The position numbers and the translations under genes are program-made. The notes beneath the pieces were generated by a model, which was given only the letters and a program-made list of their open reading frames with translations, was not told where the DNA came from and did no database searches. Of a stretch of 64,000 nt of DNA, positions 1-14,900 are shown piece after piece (the stretch's first letter is position 1; each line of letters opens with the position of its first letter). Origin of the DNA: Hydractinia symbiolongicarpus (lineage: Eukaryota; Cnidaria; Hydrozoa; Anthoathecata; Hydractiniidae); NCBI RefSeq assembly GCF_029227915.1, contig NC_079876.1, positions 6,076,001 to 6,140,000 on the forward strand, read 5' to 3'.

Positions 1-3000
1 AAGCGGTATGTACAGTTGTTAAATCAAAAAAAAATTTAAGTTTAGCTATCGATTATATTGTATTCCCGAAAGAGTCGCATGTTTTAATTTTTTTTTTTGT
101 TTACGATGTACTAAACGCGAATTGCTTTTACATTTTTTATATTTTTTGGATTATATGTTTGTTTGTTTGTTTGTTTGTTTGTTGTTTGATTGTTTCTTTG
201 TATTTCCGGTATATATTTTTTCTTGATTTGTTTATTGTTGTTTTCTTACTTTTATTTTTTTTGATCCCATTTCTAAATTGGGGTAATTGACTAATTAGTC
301 ATGTTACCTTTTAAACAAAACTCGAAAGATTGATTTTTTGCGAAAGATAATTTAACAGAAAACATAGCTTCAAACTTTTCTGTACACCACTCCCCCTATG
401 ACGCAAAGTAAAGCTATGAACTAATATTTTTTTAGCAGTTTTACAACATTATCAAAACAAATAAAATTTCGATAGTTTTTGGCTAAACTTTTTTTTATGA
501 ATCAAATATATAATTCGATAAAAAAAAGGGATTTATAAGCAATTAAACATGTTATTATTAATTAAAATTGTTTAATAATTATAAATATCAGTTTTTATTG
601 TTCCATTTTTAAAGGGATTGTTGTTTTCGAAATTGATTATTTTAGCAGCAGAGATCAGATTGCGACTAAAAAATCAACATTTAAAATCAACTTCAATTAA
701 ACTTTGTAAACTTCTCGACTCGGTTTACATAGTAGCGTGTCTGACTTTTTAATGTCTGACTTTTTCGCCGTTTTTTTTTGTGTTTTCGCTAAAAAATTAA
801 AACAAATAAAAACACAAACATATTTGAACCAACTTGGCTCCCATACTCAGCCGGTAAATCACAAAATCAAAAATCTGAAATAAAGTTTCTTTCTCCATAC
901 TCCACGTCTGAGCGAAAGAGTCTGGGTACGAATACGTTAAATATGATAATACATCCACCATCAAACTTCAATCTAATCCGTTCGGATTCTTCGTGTCATT
1001 GTAATACATGGGTGACTCGGTTATGAACCCAAGAGGTTATCCAAAGTTTAACCTTTTTTCCTGGGATGGAGGTTAGTGTGTAGTTTCTCTTTAAAAATTC
1101 ATTACTAGAAAATGTGTTTTTATTTTTAAGCTGTAAGTTTTCATTTAATTTTCCAGGTGCTAGAATATTCACTTTATTTTTTCCTTTAATATTTTTTTTA
1201 ACAAAAGCCCAAGAATTGAAAAGTCTTGTTTGTTAAGAAGTGTGTGAAGAAAAACTTAGAAGTTATATATGAAAAAATAAAGAAAAAAAACTTCACAAGG
1301 CTCCGATGATGAATATAGAAATCGACAAACAAAGAGTTATGTCGAGTTTGAATACCATTCTGTAAAATATTTCAACAACGTGTTACTTTGGTGTTTATGT
1401 TTTTGCTTTTCTCTTGTTTACAACAAAGTTTTTAACTCCGAGCAAACGAAAAATGTAGCGTCACGTTGCGTTATCCCGTCGCGCTATCCTGTCGCGCTGT
1501 CACTAAGGCCAACGTTTTATCATAACAAACATTAAAACACACACGAGAATGTGTAACAGTGAACAAACGCTTTTCTTGTGTAAAATAATTACACCATAAC
1601 AACGGAAACTAATTTTTATTTGCTCATCAACTTTTAATTTACCTAATTTTGAACTTCGTACGGATCAATTTAATGCTAAAATTAGCCTTTCAGGAAAACC
1701 TTATTACACAACCACCAGTCTAGTGTTATTAATAATTTCTCGCATTCTCCCCCGAGCAGCAGAGGTTAGATTTTACGCTTGATATGGCAATTTTACCGTG
1801 AACGACTTGTATGGGCACGTAACTTTTGTATTCAGGCACATACCCCTATCTAGTCATTTCCGCCTTATGTCACATTGTTTAGTGAAATGAGCAAAGCAAT
1901 AAAAAACTCACCTATTATAACTACGTGCTATTTTAGTGATCTTGTTACGTGACCACATTTATAATGGGTTGTGACGTCACAATAATTTTACATGCGAACC
2001 TTGGTTGCGCGCATCTCTTGTGTTTTCTCCCTTGATATTTTGTTGGTTTTGATTAGCAAATGAAGCCATAGATTAATGCTAAAGTATTTTTTTATTATCA
2101 TATGATAGATAAATTTCGCAAAAAACTAATTTCCAAGAAAATTCAAATTTCTTGGAATTTTCTTAAAGCCTTTCTCTCAATATGTGATTATATATTTTGT
2201 TAATTCACAATATAGTCACGTGTTTTGAAATGGAATTTATGTCTAACCTTGATATAAAAACATTGTTTAACCCTCACTAATCCATGTAATGTTATATGCA
2301 GCTTTCAAAGCTGTTAAAACAAGTATCTATCTGTTTTTTAGTGTTTTGTTAAGTTGTCTTAAGAAACTCACAGCGGCAAGTTTACATACAGTACGATTCA
2401 CTACGTTCAGATTTGAATCTTGTTTTTTTTCTATCCCCTCCTGTGTTTACCTCTCTGCTATCGACTTGGAATAAATATTTTGAAGAGATAACTGAAGGGG
2501 AGAGTGAGGAGTAAAGAAGAAACCATTTCGACGTTTGAAAGAAAGATTTAAATCATTTTATAAACAAGATCAGTGAATCTTAATTTGGTTGTTTGTTTAT
2601 TTTATTTGTGACCTATGAGTTTGAGAGATTTTTGAGCGAGTGATTTTTTTATTATCTCCCAACGGTCAGGGTTTGTGTCCTCGTTTTCATTTGGAGATTT
2701 TCAACATATTGACAACAGATGATAGCAAGCTTTATCACTCCCTTTTGTTATGGCTTCTGTATCACAACAATATTTTCGACAAGTTAAAACATTAAGTGTG
2801 TTTATCTTTCCACGCATTCATCTTGACACACCTGTGAAGACATTGCACTCGTGAAAAGAATATCTCTGAGAAAAAAAATATTCTTTTTAGAACAGAACTT
2901 AGAACAACTTTGTTGCGGTGTCTTTCAAGTTTAGTGGCCATTTTAAATTTTAAAATCATTTTGTTTGTTTACATCGATTTATAATATAAATACTTCAATT

Positions 3001-5989
3001 TTAAAATTGAACATAAAACACAAGCAAGCTACAATTGGCTTTTTTGATTGGTGCCTTATAAACCGGTGTTCATGGCGTTTTCAATAACCTGTTTGCCTAT
3101 GGATTAGAAAGTGGACATTTCTCCATGCCGGTGACACCCGCTGGAGAAAGCATTACATTAAGAACCGAAATAGAAGGAATGATATTCAAACTTTTTGTAT
3201 AAAAATTGAAATTCGGAATTTCTGTGGTCAAACATGCGATTGATAAATTATGTACATTAAATGTATATGTTAGAAAAGAAAGGCGGCTTTACTAAAAAGT
3301 GTTTATTTATCATAAAGATACACCCTTTTAACACAATGATGCTACAAAATATTTTCCTTGTGAAATTTGTAGTTAGTCCTTCACATAGTCGTCACAGCAA
3401 ACATATGAATATTGTTTAAAAAACGGGAGAATGCTGTTCAAAAATATTTACAGGTGAAAAAGCAGGATGTCTTCTTTGCATGCAGTATCTACACAGTTAC
3501 GTAACAGCAAGCCTAACCTGGGCACGAGGTTGGCATTAAGAGTCGTTCAGTTGTTAATAGTTTTTAAAAGAGAACTTAAAACTTAATTTTGTTTTCAGAA
3601 TGTTATAATGTTCTTCTAAATGCAAAATGGTGGGAGTTTTGTTTACATAAAAATGAAGAGATGGAGATTAAAAATGTCAGTTATGCTCTATCTTACTTGC
3701 TTTCGTTAACAAGAAATAAGTAGAAATAAAAAATTAGGGCTGTACTATATCTAATAGAATCGGTGCTTACAGGTTGCGCATTCAGAATGTTGGAGTATTC
3801 AGATGGCATGCTCTCTTTATGTACGCTCATTTGTCACTAATTAAAACAAAATTTTTAACCTAAGCGAGGAAGTGTTGAGTTTGAGATATATACCTGTAAT
3901 TATTGCCCTAAGCGTGCTCATATATTTGTATTTCCGTACAGAGCACAATTAATAATGAAAGACACAATTTTGTTGTTAAGTGTGTTTTTAACTTTCGTTG
4001 TAGAAAGGGAAAATTTACTTAGAAAAGGGTAAGGTCATGCTCCTACGAAAACTCCATAAGGCTTAGTAATTGTGGAAACCACGCTGTGAGAGATCAGCTG
4101 ATATGGAAACCAGGTCATGTAAATGTAATCCTGCAGCCTTCTTTATATCTGATAAATAAATAAAACAATTAATTGTAATCAGATTGTCTTATCAACGATC
4201 AAATATGCCCATATATGGTAATATTTTTGCAAAATGGCTAAGGATATGTTTGTTTTAATTATCGATGTTAAGTGGTTGCTACACGACCAAATTATATCAT
4301 CCGATAGGAAATCTTTTGGTTGATGCTAATGACAATAAATGGTTAATTTTTATAATAATCTATTGAAGTTAAAGCGAAGACTTAACCTATACCTGGTTGC
4401 ACTTACCACATTTTATTATTTTAAAACAAACAAATAATTAGAGACGATGGCTTCAACAGGACAGACATGTTGAACATATTCGACACTTTCCAGGTTCACA
4501 TGACCATTTATTTGCGAACATATCCCGTTCGAATTTCTGGATATTAAGTCAAGAAGTTAAGAAGCACGTGGTCACATGGTAATTTTGGAGAGCACAATAG
4601 AACACCTTAAACTTGATTAGAAAAAAATCCTCTTTATCGTAGTTCATCCCTCGTTAAAACAAAAACAAGATTCTGAACTCTATATAAATTCTATATCCAA
4701 TAAGTTATCGCAAGCTCTTAAAATGTTTTCCGAGAGGAGTGCAATTTTAATTTAGAAGGCTTGAAACAACTGACAAAAATTCATTAAGTCGCGTCAGCAT
4801 TAAAAGGATACAATTTGTCGTGGAGATGTTTCCAAGTGTTATCTTGTCTAATATGTGAGCAAAGAAACACTTCACAAAGTTTCGACTTTTATAAAAAAAA
4901 TTGACGTAGTGTGCACCTCATACTTAATGATGTTTAGACAATGTGAAACGAGCTCTATTTTATGACCTCTTTAGTAAATTTTATAACTTGTGTAAAACAG
5001 CTAAAAAAATAGAAGGATAGAATATACGTGTGGTATAACACAGTTTTGAACAGAACTAAAAAAACACAAGCCAAATTTTTTCATTTAAAAATTATAAAAC
5101 TGCGATTAAACTCTCCTTGTCAGGTTTCTAAAAAAACACCGTGTATATACAGCCTTAGAAATGACTTATACCGTAGCCTTGACTGTAGTTTGTTTACAAA
5201 GTATTGGTGATTCCTCGGGCATGCGGTTAATGGCGATTCCCTCTATGCAGCTAAGTAAGGGATTACAAAACGCAATATCTTCTTCTCAAGTATCCGTAAT
5301 AAATATCCGTATTTCCGATTTGCGGTTGCCACAAGACATGCAACTGCCATATTTTATTCCGGTTTCTTTACACGCCAAGCAAGTCATACATTTGTTGTAC
5401 GGTTGGAAACGTTTCGTTTAGCACGTTGTTTTTTGTGTGCGTAGAAAAACATATGTACGTTTTCTTGGTGATTTGAAATCGTTAACCAGTGAAAAATCTA
5501 TGGTGATAAACCTATGTCGCATTTTTGACAGAATCAGTTAAAAATGACTAGGCAATTAGGCTATACAGTCTAAATTAGGCTTTATACACTAATAGCTATG
5601 TTTGACCGGTTTATACGGAAAATTCGCTGCGTTGGTTGGCTAAAAAACCTTCACTACGGGCTTTATACAGCACTGTATAACTTTTAATACATACAGTCTC
5701 AAAAATCAACTTAATGTTGGTTTTAAAAAATTGTGAGGGCTGTTAATACGGAAAATAAATTTTGACTAAGTCACACCTCATTATAGTTGACTTGACTTGG
5801 TGATCGAATGAAAAAGGAGTATAAGTACGAGGTTTGCACATGATGTTCGGTACACGCTCTTTAAACAACCTATACGCTAATATCAGACATGCTTTTAGAG
5901 CGCTATAATTTATTACTCAAAACAACCACTTCCATACAACCGTGAAAAGAGATTACGTGTATGTAAATAAATTTTAATTTTTGTTTCAG
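1..5989. other. Non-coding DNA upstream of / within intron of the KLF gene
   Basis: No convincing conserved coding exon is visible here apart from one weak candidate at 1008-1071. The stretch is AT-rich with poly-T runs and a (GTTT)n tract at about 157-184. It must hold the 5' exon(s) and promoter of the KLF gene, or be part of its first intron, because the clear KLF coding exon at 5990 begins at a splice acceptor. A possible end of the short CTCGT-CCCAGGG repeat family lies near 3528-3545. Short open frames at 2289, 5028 and 5161 have no recognisable composition or motif. Confidence 0.6.
1008..1071 (+). CDS. Candidate upstream coding exon (possibly KLF), weak
   Basis: An ATG at 1008 opens 21 codons reading MGDSVMNPRGYPKFNLFSWD plus Gly, followed by a plausible donor (G|gttagt) at 1071/1072. 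The peptide is free of low-complexity sequence and lies on the same strand upstream of the KLF exon. The exon would end in phase 1, however, while the KLF exon at 5990 needs a phase-0 partner, so at least one more exon would be required between them. It could equally be a chance open frame. Confidence 0.2.
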
Positions 5990-8188
5990 CTTTGGGATGA
6001 GTTCGACGGTTCTTCTAGTGAAGAATCTCTTCCAGATAGCGTTGAAAATAACTTTACAGCCAACATTGATGAAATTTTTTCGAAGGATACGTTTCTCCCG
6101 AATGCAAAAATCAAACAAGAAGTCATCGATGACCCTCCGCCCACGGTTCATATTATTGACGACTATGAAATGAAACCGTTTCGGATAAAAACGGAAAACT
6201 TGGACGACGATTTCGATCGATGCAATACGATGGAGAGTAATGTAGACGGGTTACCACCCTCACCCACACCGTATTACGTTGAACCAAAGTTAGAAACTGC
6301 ATCTGCTTTAGACAGTATTAATCATTGGACTAACGTGAACACCTCTTCGATGAACTACGAAGGACCAGTCGTAACAACAGTGATTCAAGATTCACAAACT
6401 TTGTTGAACATAAATCCAACGTGCACGAATTCATTAGCAGCCGTGCCGCCCCAACTGATATTAACCACCGTTACTCCTGGCGTTGGTCCCTCTGAGTGCT
6501 ATCAGATAGTGACGCCACAAAGTACTGTACGCCTTGATAGTTATCCACCCAAGAATTATTGTATCATGACCAACCGTGGCCCAGTGGCGTTAAACTTGTC
6601 GGAGTTTACTCATGTCACGCAGGTCACTCAGGAAAACCATGCGAGACCGTTAATTATCTCCCCCACTGATATTGACCCGCATCTTATTGACAGACATTTA
6701 ACTCAAATACGATCACCTCAGCAAACTAGACTGAGCGCTTTATACACAACCAAACCTAGGACAATAAGTACAACTGCCCAGGCTAATACGAACAATCAAG
6801 TACGCCGTGCAGCAGCGAGAACTCACAAATGTACGCATCAAGGCTGTACGAAAAGTTACACGAAGTCGTCACACTTAAAAGCTCATCAAAGAACTCATAC
6901 AGGTATGTCATAAGAGTAGTTTCATTGGTTTCCTCTTACTCTACTAAGCAATACCGTTTCAAGATAGGTAAAAGCTCGATAATATGAGGCGCAACCTCGC
7001 CTTCCTGGGTCATGTGGCCCCAGAACCGTTATTACGGCGCGGCTGCAATCAAACTTACTAACAAGGCAAAAGTTCGTATTAGGCTGTCCTCATAATTAGC
7101 GAAACTTTGGAGGGTAGAATTTTAAAAATTGAATACAGATTTTACATCCAAGACTGTTTTAGATAAAATTTAAGTAAAGTTTTTAATAATGACATCATAA
7201 CACACATTTCCTTATATGGTATTGTGTTGTTTTTTTTACGTCCGTGTTTTGTTTACAAACAGCGATTAACTTGGTCTATGTACGTCCGTTCTTAATATTT
7301 CAACATTGTCGCCTGCTGATTGGATCAAATTGAGCCAATAATCTCTAGGTATAGCGTTATCAAATCGGATAAAAATTTGTAATTTAATAATGGTAGCGAT
7401 TGTAATTAAGCCAAAACAATGTGAACTGTTTATCAATAAGGTAATCCGGTTAAACATTATTGAAGATAGAGTTGAAATTGTTACGCAATTATTTTTTTTA
7501 TCTACACTGACTGCGTATCTTGACTTGTTTTCTTCCCCTGCAAATATGTTTTGTCGTCAATGCTTTTGAGTTTGCGCCAAACATTAAGATCATCTTTCTC
7601 AACAAATGACTTGCGGTACAACTGTACAATCTATTTCACAATCCTTTTGAATGTATTATTTCGGTCTAAAATCTGACGTCAATTAAGTTGAGGACAAGAG
7701 AATACAGTTTTTTAGATTTTTAACTACTGCTAAAATTTCTGCGCTTTTAATAAATTTCAACAAAAGCATTTATTCAAATTCAAATTTATTGTAATACAAA
7801 TGTTTAGTTCTCTTTGACTTACTTCATGAAAAAAAGAAAATGTTAATTAGCATCTTAGTCCCCAGCCCCAGCTTTTTAACAATGCAAAATGCCTGCCAAA
7901 AGAGGAATTCGAAATCAGAGCTGGGGAGTATTTTAAACGAACCTAATATCTGACAAACACATTAAACCCTATTTTTCTTCTAACTTTTTACCCTTCTCTG
8001 CAGGTGAAAAACCATACGCATGTTCTTGGACTGGCTGTTCCTGGAGATTTGCACGTTCAGACGAGCTGACTCGACATTTCAGAAAACACACTGGTCAAAG
8101 ACCTTTTCGTTGTTTACGTTGTCATAGAACATTCTCAAGATCTGATCATTTATCTTTACACACAAAACGACATTTGGCAAACTGTTGA
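5990..8188 (+). CDS. KLF: Krüppel-like factor (KLF) transcription factor, C-terminal two exons
   Basis: Two exons are clear: 5990-6902 (after a ttgtttcag acceptor) and 8004-8188 (after ctctgcag), joined in phase 1 across a 1.1-kb intron with donor gtatgt; stop TGA at 8186-8188. They encode 365 residues. The C terminus carries three C2H2 zinc fingers (about residues 278-302, 308-332, 338-360) with KLF-type linkers (THTGEKPY, HTGQRPF) and the DNA-reading stretches [20 protein letters not shown] and [10 protein letters not shown]. Finger spacing and a terminus just after finger 3 are diagnostic of KLF rather than Sp, and resemble the KLF1/2/4/5/6/7 group. The N-terminal part is acidic near its start ([16 protein letters not shown]) and has SUMO-consensus-like sites IKQE and IKTE, as seen in several KLF regulators. 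The nuclear GC-box/CACCC-binding role is family knowledge. The initiating exon is not identified, so this model is 5'-partial; orthology to a single vertebrate KLF cannot be set. Confidence 0.93.
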
Positions 8189-8622
8189 ATACTTTTCACT
8201 TACTACATTTTCTCATATGCTGTTCTTGTAAGATTTGATTGGTTGCTAAGGCTGATTGACAACCAATCATGTGTGTCGTTCGGTTTACTTGCACACATAT
8301 ATATTTTTTTCATAAACATATTTATTTTACACTATTTTGCATCACAGAGGTCTATACGCGCACGCGCAGATTTAACCCCTGTCTCGTTTGCAGGCCTTAA
8401 AAGAGATCCTGGTGACGAATTGTTCGTTTGTTTGTTATATCCTTATTCGCATATTTTTAGTATTTAATTTTTTGACTAGCATTTTTTACATCATAGGATA
8501 CTTTGCCCCGATTATTCAGTACTTGCAGAAACATACAAGCAAGGCAAACGTCTCTGTTAAATTGGATACCAGTTTGTTTCATATCAACCACACCGGCTTA
8601 TATTTTCGTTTGAATCTAACAA

Positions 8623-8628
8623 AATAAA
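8623..8628 (+). terminator. Polyadenylation signal AATAAA of the KLF gene
   Basis: A canonical AATAAA lies about 435 nt after the KLF stop codon on the same strand. No closer canonical signal was seen in the 3' UTR. Confidence 0.55.
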
Positions 8629-9689
8629 GAGATCTTAGGACTAAATAAATTATTTTTCTAGTTCTATTTTTCTTTGTATATATTTATTATAGCATAGCTA
8701 GCATTTTTTAAAATAAAAGAGTTTTTGTAAAAAACCACCTGGGCTTACACAGTTAATGGTGTGCTGTCCAGGGGATGTGATCTGTAAAATGTACATATAT
8801 CATAATGATTTTCGAAATTGCGAAAATAATAATCTATAAAAAATCGTGTCATGATATTAATAAAAAAAACATGAGCTGAAACTTTTTCCGTTTTGATACC
8901 TTTTCAACAAACGGGCTTGTCAGAAACGTTTCCCGGTATATTGCATCACATATATAAAGCAACACGCATTTGTGTAATTAGACGTCATTTCGTGTCCTTC
9001 TTTTTTACCCAAAGTATGTGGACACACTAAAGTTCGTTTCCATTTGACAGCATTTTTCGCTATAACGCAAAAAGCTCACTCGCATGAAAATGAGGAGGCG
9101 ACAGATGTCAAATGCAAATGACTGAAGAAAAAACCGTCACAACATTCAATATTTTTTGGATTTGTTAGTAAGAGTAAACATGCAAGTAATACGGAAGTAA
9201 CTTATCAACCATTAAATAGTACCGTTTCTTTATGGCAACTCCCTGGTTCTTAAACAATGCAATGTTATTGTAAACTTAGCAAAGTTGTTTCGATACAACT
9301 GTTGTATAGGAGACAAAACACAAAAATGTATTCTATTCTGTACATATTTACACTCGTGAAAAAACTCACGGGGTCGCCCACAAATTATCTTTTCTGCGGG
9401 AGACCCGGGGAATAAAGCTATCGTAGCCATTTTGAAAATATAATATACGGTTACTTGTTAAGAAATATCCGAGTGATCCGGCGTTGAACCCCAGGTTGAG
9501 CGCTTAAACAGGTTAATCATACCGCACATCCAGGTCGAGCGCTGTAGTGCGGGTATACAGTACGTGGCAGATCCAAAGAAGCGCTCACAGCGATACAGCA
9601 TTTCGGGTGGAACAAATTTATTAAAGCACAGTCAAAGCAGAAACACTCGGACAGCATTTTCTTGTTCTAAAGAGTAACGTAAATATTTA

Positions 9690-9838
9690 AAAACTAGTCG
9701 TTAGCCCGTGGAAAAATCCACGGGTTCGCCCGTCCTTTTTATACCGCATTGCTTGCGTCTCGCTTCTTGCGCAGTCAAGCTACCATTTTGCGTGACAGAC
9801 AGACACACAGACGTATACGGGTATTTTAATATAGATTA
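9690..9838. repeat. Short interspersed repeat with internal hairpin and GACA-rich tail
   Basis: The segment opens with tagtcgttagcccgtgg, contains the inverted repeat cccgtggaaaaatccacggg, and closes with a GACAGACAGACACACAGACG stretch followed by tatacgggtattttaatata. This compact, GC-richer layout differs sharply from its AT-rich surroundings and looks like a non-autonomous dispersed repeat. Boundaries are approximate; the family was not identified. Confidence 0.5.
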
Positions 9839-10382
9839 TTCACGAGGGATACCGGGTTGAACGCTTTAGGAAAACAATGTAACAAATCCGTGTTGTATGC
9901 CCTTTTGGCATCTCCTTTACGTATGCTGCAACAAAAGCTGTAAAGCGCCAACCAGTTACTCTCTATATCTATGGTACTGCGTCTAATAATTTTTTAATAA
10001 GATTGAGTTATTCTGACCAGAGAATGCTCTTTTGCTCTGTAGTCGTACCAAAAACTGCGCCTCATTTTTAGGGTTAAGTCTACTCTTAAAAGATGTTTTT
10101 TATTCATCGAACAAACTTTATCATTGCGACACGAAGATATAGGACATTTAAAATTTCATGAAAATATAAAATTATATAAAAGATATAAAATTTGATAACT
10201 TCTTGGTAAACAAGTAAAGAAAAAAGCGTTTAAACTCAGCCAAATATTGCTTTTAAATATTACCTCCTATTCACATTAACCATATCATTTTTAATCGCTA
10301 TCTGTACTATTCTTTGTTTACGAAAAATTACCTAGGCGTAAGTTTTACGTTTGGTAATTTTAATTTATTTTTTACCATTGTT

Positions 10383-10708
<326 letters not shown>

Positions 10709-11886
10709 ATAACCTGTCAAAACAGCAATGAATAGAGAGAAAATATTTAAAAACACAAAGATGGTGCTGATCTCAGGGATTTCTCTCACATAGTATCAAT
10801 GGAGAATATACTGTGTATAGGGATGTTTTTATCGGTTATACATGGAGTATGTCCCGAAACTCTTGTATTGTTTTTATTTTATTAATTGACTTTTTGGACG
10901 AGGGAATAGAGATTGGATAAATCAATTGGATAAGTATAGAACTTGCTCGAAGGTGAGAAAATCACACGTGTTGGAACGAGATTTTCGTGCACGTGTCAAT
11001 TGATACATTATAATCGTTAGTACGTAGTTTAAGGCAAGCAAACGAATGCTGAAAGATGAAGGAGGCAAAAAAATAAAAAAATATATAAAAATTGTTAAAA
11101 ACTTTTCGAAACTAAAAACTCTATTTTCTTCTTCTTCGTGACACTTTTACCGCTACAGTATATCCTGGAAAAGAGCTTTGCGTGCATCCGTGCGACGTTT
11201 TTTTCTCCAGGTAATGCTACCCCATCAAAAAATGACACAACCAGAATTCATTTACGTATTCTTTGAAACTTCCAGTCCAGTAATAACAAAAACAGAGCCG
11301 AATCAAGCACGCAAATCAAACACATGCATTGTGAAGGAGTGCACGTGTTTCGGCTAAATGATTTTCACAGGCGTACTTCAAAATAGAAGCTTTTCTAATT
11401 TTTTAGGAGCAATTTATCTCTGCAGCATTGACAATATTTTCATCGGACATATTGAATAATTTTTATGAAAAACCTCTTTTGTTTCAAGTCTCTTCTAAAT
11501 AGGGCGTTTATTAAAGGAGACCGTTTATTAAAGCAGGGCGCTATTAAAAAGCAAACATGGAAATAAGTAGCGTTTCATCGTTTGTTTGTTAAAGTTGAAG
11601 ATTTTGTTCATCATAGATAAAGACATATTACTTGCGTTGTGCTACGTCAGCATATTTTTCAAAGATAATAGAGGACATATATGTATAAATCGTCACCGTA
11701 TTTACATGAAATTTAAAATAACGTCACCGTCGGTAGATGCATCACGCAAGGCGTCATCTATATGATGTCATGATCTCAGGTGATTATGAAATACGTTCTC
11801 CATACAGTCCAGTCACAATATTAACTCTGCGAAGTTTGCATGATACGTGAAACCAAGCATCGGGACATTTCATTTCAGCGGGAAAG

Positions 11887-11892
11887 TTTATT
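11887..11892 (-). terminator. Polyadenylation signal of CWC27
   Basis: tttatt on the + strand is AATAAA on the - strand, 74 nt beyond the CWC27 stop codon. It is the first canonical signal after the stop. Confidence 0.65.
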
Positions 11893-11965
11893 TCTTCTAT
11901 CCAGGTCGCTAATCATCTTCAGTGGTCGATTCATCTGCCAACACTTTTACGCCCCTACTTAGATG

Positions 11966-14900
11966 TTATTTCTTCTCCTTGTGGTCTTTTTTCGATTTTT
12001 CTCGCTTTCTTTTGTTGATTGGGTTGCGGGGATCGTAAATGTCATACCTAAAATATAAAAAGAATTATGTGCATGAAAATATAAATAAATATATATATAT
12101 AAATATTGGAAAAACAACACTTTAAAGTTCCAACTTTACCACTCCGGTGGAAGTGGTTGGTGGTCCAGTGGTTTTTTTCCTTGCTTAGAAGGTAAAGAGG
12201 TTTAAACCATGTGGTTGACATTTTTTCCCTTTTTTTTTAAATATATTTTTTTTAATTTCTTTTATTTTGGTCTGCTATTTTTTTGTCAATTTTAGAAAAA
12301 TAAAAGAGCAGATAAAGAGAAGAGATTATGCTTCACAGCTACACTGTGATCTGGTGATCAGTCGATCGAATGTGACTGCCGCCTAAAATCCCCATTTTAA
12401 ATTTGTAAATACACCGGTAGACGAAAAATCATAATTTTGTTACTCGATAGCCACCATCATGATAAACGCCGACGAAACCCAACGCTCATTTCTACCGAAT
12501 ATCCAAATAAGGAAACGACAATTGGAAAAATAAACACACTGGCCCAATTTGAAGCAATGATAGTATTTGGTGTGAAAAGGAGAAATATGTTACTAATTTT
12601 GGCTTGTGGATCACAAAAAGATCATCATTTTTGATGTCGCCATCAAATTCAGTATACTTTTTTGTTTAGTGTGATACATTTCGTCAAAAAAGGGGATGAG
12701 TTTCGGTCAGCGCAGTCATGTTATAAGAAAATAAATTTTTTCAGGCAAAAAATGAAACATTAGTATTTCAAAAATGGAATATTAGTTCGACTCACCAATC
12801 GTCACCCCTCATGTTTGCATCTTTCGCTTTCTCTTCGCTTTCAAAGTCAAGTTTGTGGCTCATCCTATAAAATACAAATCGTTTTAGAAAGAAAAAATAT
12901 ATTTTGGCATGCCACATCTTGTTGATCATACATAGTCACATTTATTAATGGACTTCTTTTGAGTTTTCTATATCGGATTGCCCTGTTTTAAGGTTAAAAT
13001 GAAAGATTTTGATACTTACTTACAAATTTGCTTTTCTAGTTCCTCGATAGTTAAAAAAGCACACTTTTTTGGTATTCAATTACATTTTTTCCCTTCATAA
13101 GAATTTATTTGAGAATAATTTCTAAAGTGATTTAAAATTACAAAGTTTCATTTTGTCTGTAAACTATAAACTTGTTTGATTCTCAAGTTGCTAGTAGGTT
13201 GCTTAGCACAAAAAAAGTTCGATAATCTTGTAACTTTTACAAATTACAGTTCAAACATTTCAAGTCAACACTTTTTTCTTTTTTAGAAAGCGTATATATA
13301 GACATTCACTTTTTTTTAAAAAGAAAATTGAGAAGAGGACTTTAGAGGACATTTTTGTGATTCTTGAGGAGGTTTTGTTAAAAAAATTGTGAAGAGTTAA
13401 GGTGAAATACTGGCACTTGTAACAATGAAGGAACATACAACCTGGCATCCCAATATTTTCTTTGCTTCAAATACAAACACAACAAAAAAAGTTTGATGTT
13501 TGCTGGCCACAGCAACCACAAATTGTGGTGATTCGAAATAAATAGTATAAAAAATACCACATATAAAAAATAACCAAATGTTAAATTTTTTTCAGGAGAT
13601 TTGAGAACAAAAGCTAAATTTCAAAAAAAATTGAGGATATTTGAGGAGAATTGAGGAGACCTTGTGAATTTAAGGAGATTAAAGAAGGCGTGGGAACTCT
13701 GTTTTTTTATGCGCCAGTAATCACATTAAAATTCAAGCAACTTCGTTTTTCTTTAAAATTTAGGATTAAAGTCTTGAAAGGAATCTTAACGCAGAACAAA
13801 CTTGCATTACTAAAAGACTACATACCATCCCTCATCATTCTCATCATCTTCTTTATCGTTATCTTTTTTCGTTTCCTTCTGTTTACTATCGGAAGGCGGT
13901 TCCGCTGCAATGATGTTAGAAAGCTTTTGTTCAAAACCAGCGAGCAGTTCCAAGGTCTGTAAAAATAACATAACTGCAAAGTTGATTCATCCAACTTAAT
14001 TCCCTTATAAGTTAACCTTATGAAATGCTACAGAACACATATCCAAAAATTTCGACCAGTTACAAATTTCACACCACTTTGTAATCTGGGTTTTTTTCTC
14101 ACCTGGCTTTCTCGATTACCGCCTTTTTTAAGTAGTACATTTTCTTTCTTCTTTTCTATGAAAGTTTTACGCTCGTCGAGGAGTGTTCGCATCAAATCGT
14201 TCACCGGTTCTTTTTCTAATATTACAAAAAAAGAAAAGGGGGAAGGGGGGGTAGAAACATATTCTTTTAAAAAGAATATTCAGTCTGCTTTCTATTTTAC
14301 TAAAAAGATTCAGTTCTTTTCATGTCAATAAAATCACATAAAACCAGCAGATTTACAAACACATTTCAACCACTAACCTGGTTTTTCAACTTCTTCTTTT
14401 TTATTAACTTCTATTTTATCTTTTGCTTTTAATTCTCTCTTTAACTTTTTAGCTTCTTCTTGTAATGCGCGCCTTAAATAGAAATAAAGTGAAGAACAAT
14501 CTTGACTAACAAATTTCCTCAAACAGAATGTTTACACACAAGCCATACTTATATCAACTATAAATTATAGCTACAACATATAAGTATAACTTATATCTCC
14601 ACGCCATCGTGAATGTTATTTTGAATATTGCGATGTTTTCAATTTACCCTGGCTGTTGTATGCAAACAGTAACTTTCCTAAAACTATTTGTATGATAGAA
14701 GAGTAGCTTGCTAAACGCAGATATAGAAGAGTAGCTTCATAAACAAAGAAGGGTAACAAAGCATTTCAACATGACAGCGAAAAAAACTAATGTTGGGCTA
14801 AATAATTACTCTTTTTTGCCTAATTTTAAAATCTCCCCCCCCCCTCTCCCCGCCCTTTCCCCCCCCTCCTTTGATAGCAATTTGTAATGACCCCCATTAT

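Noticed and set aside
12437-12634. 65-codon + strand open frame in CWC27 intron 14
   Set aside because: No motif; lies between well-supported exons of the opposite strand.
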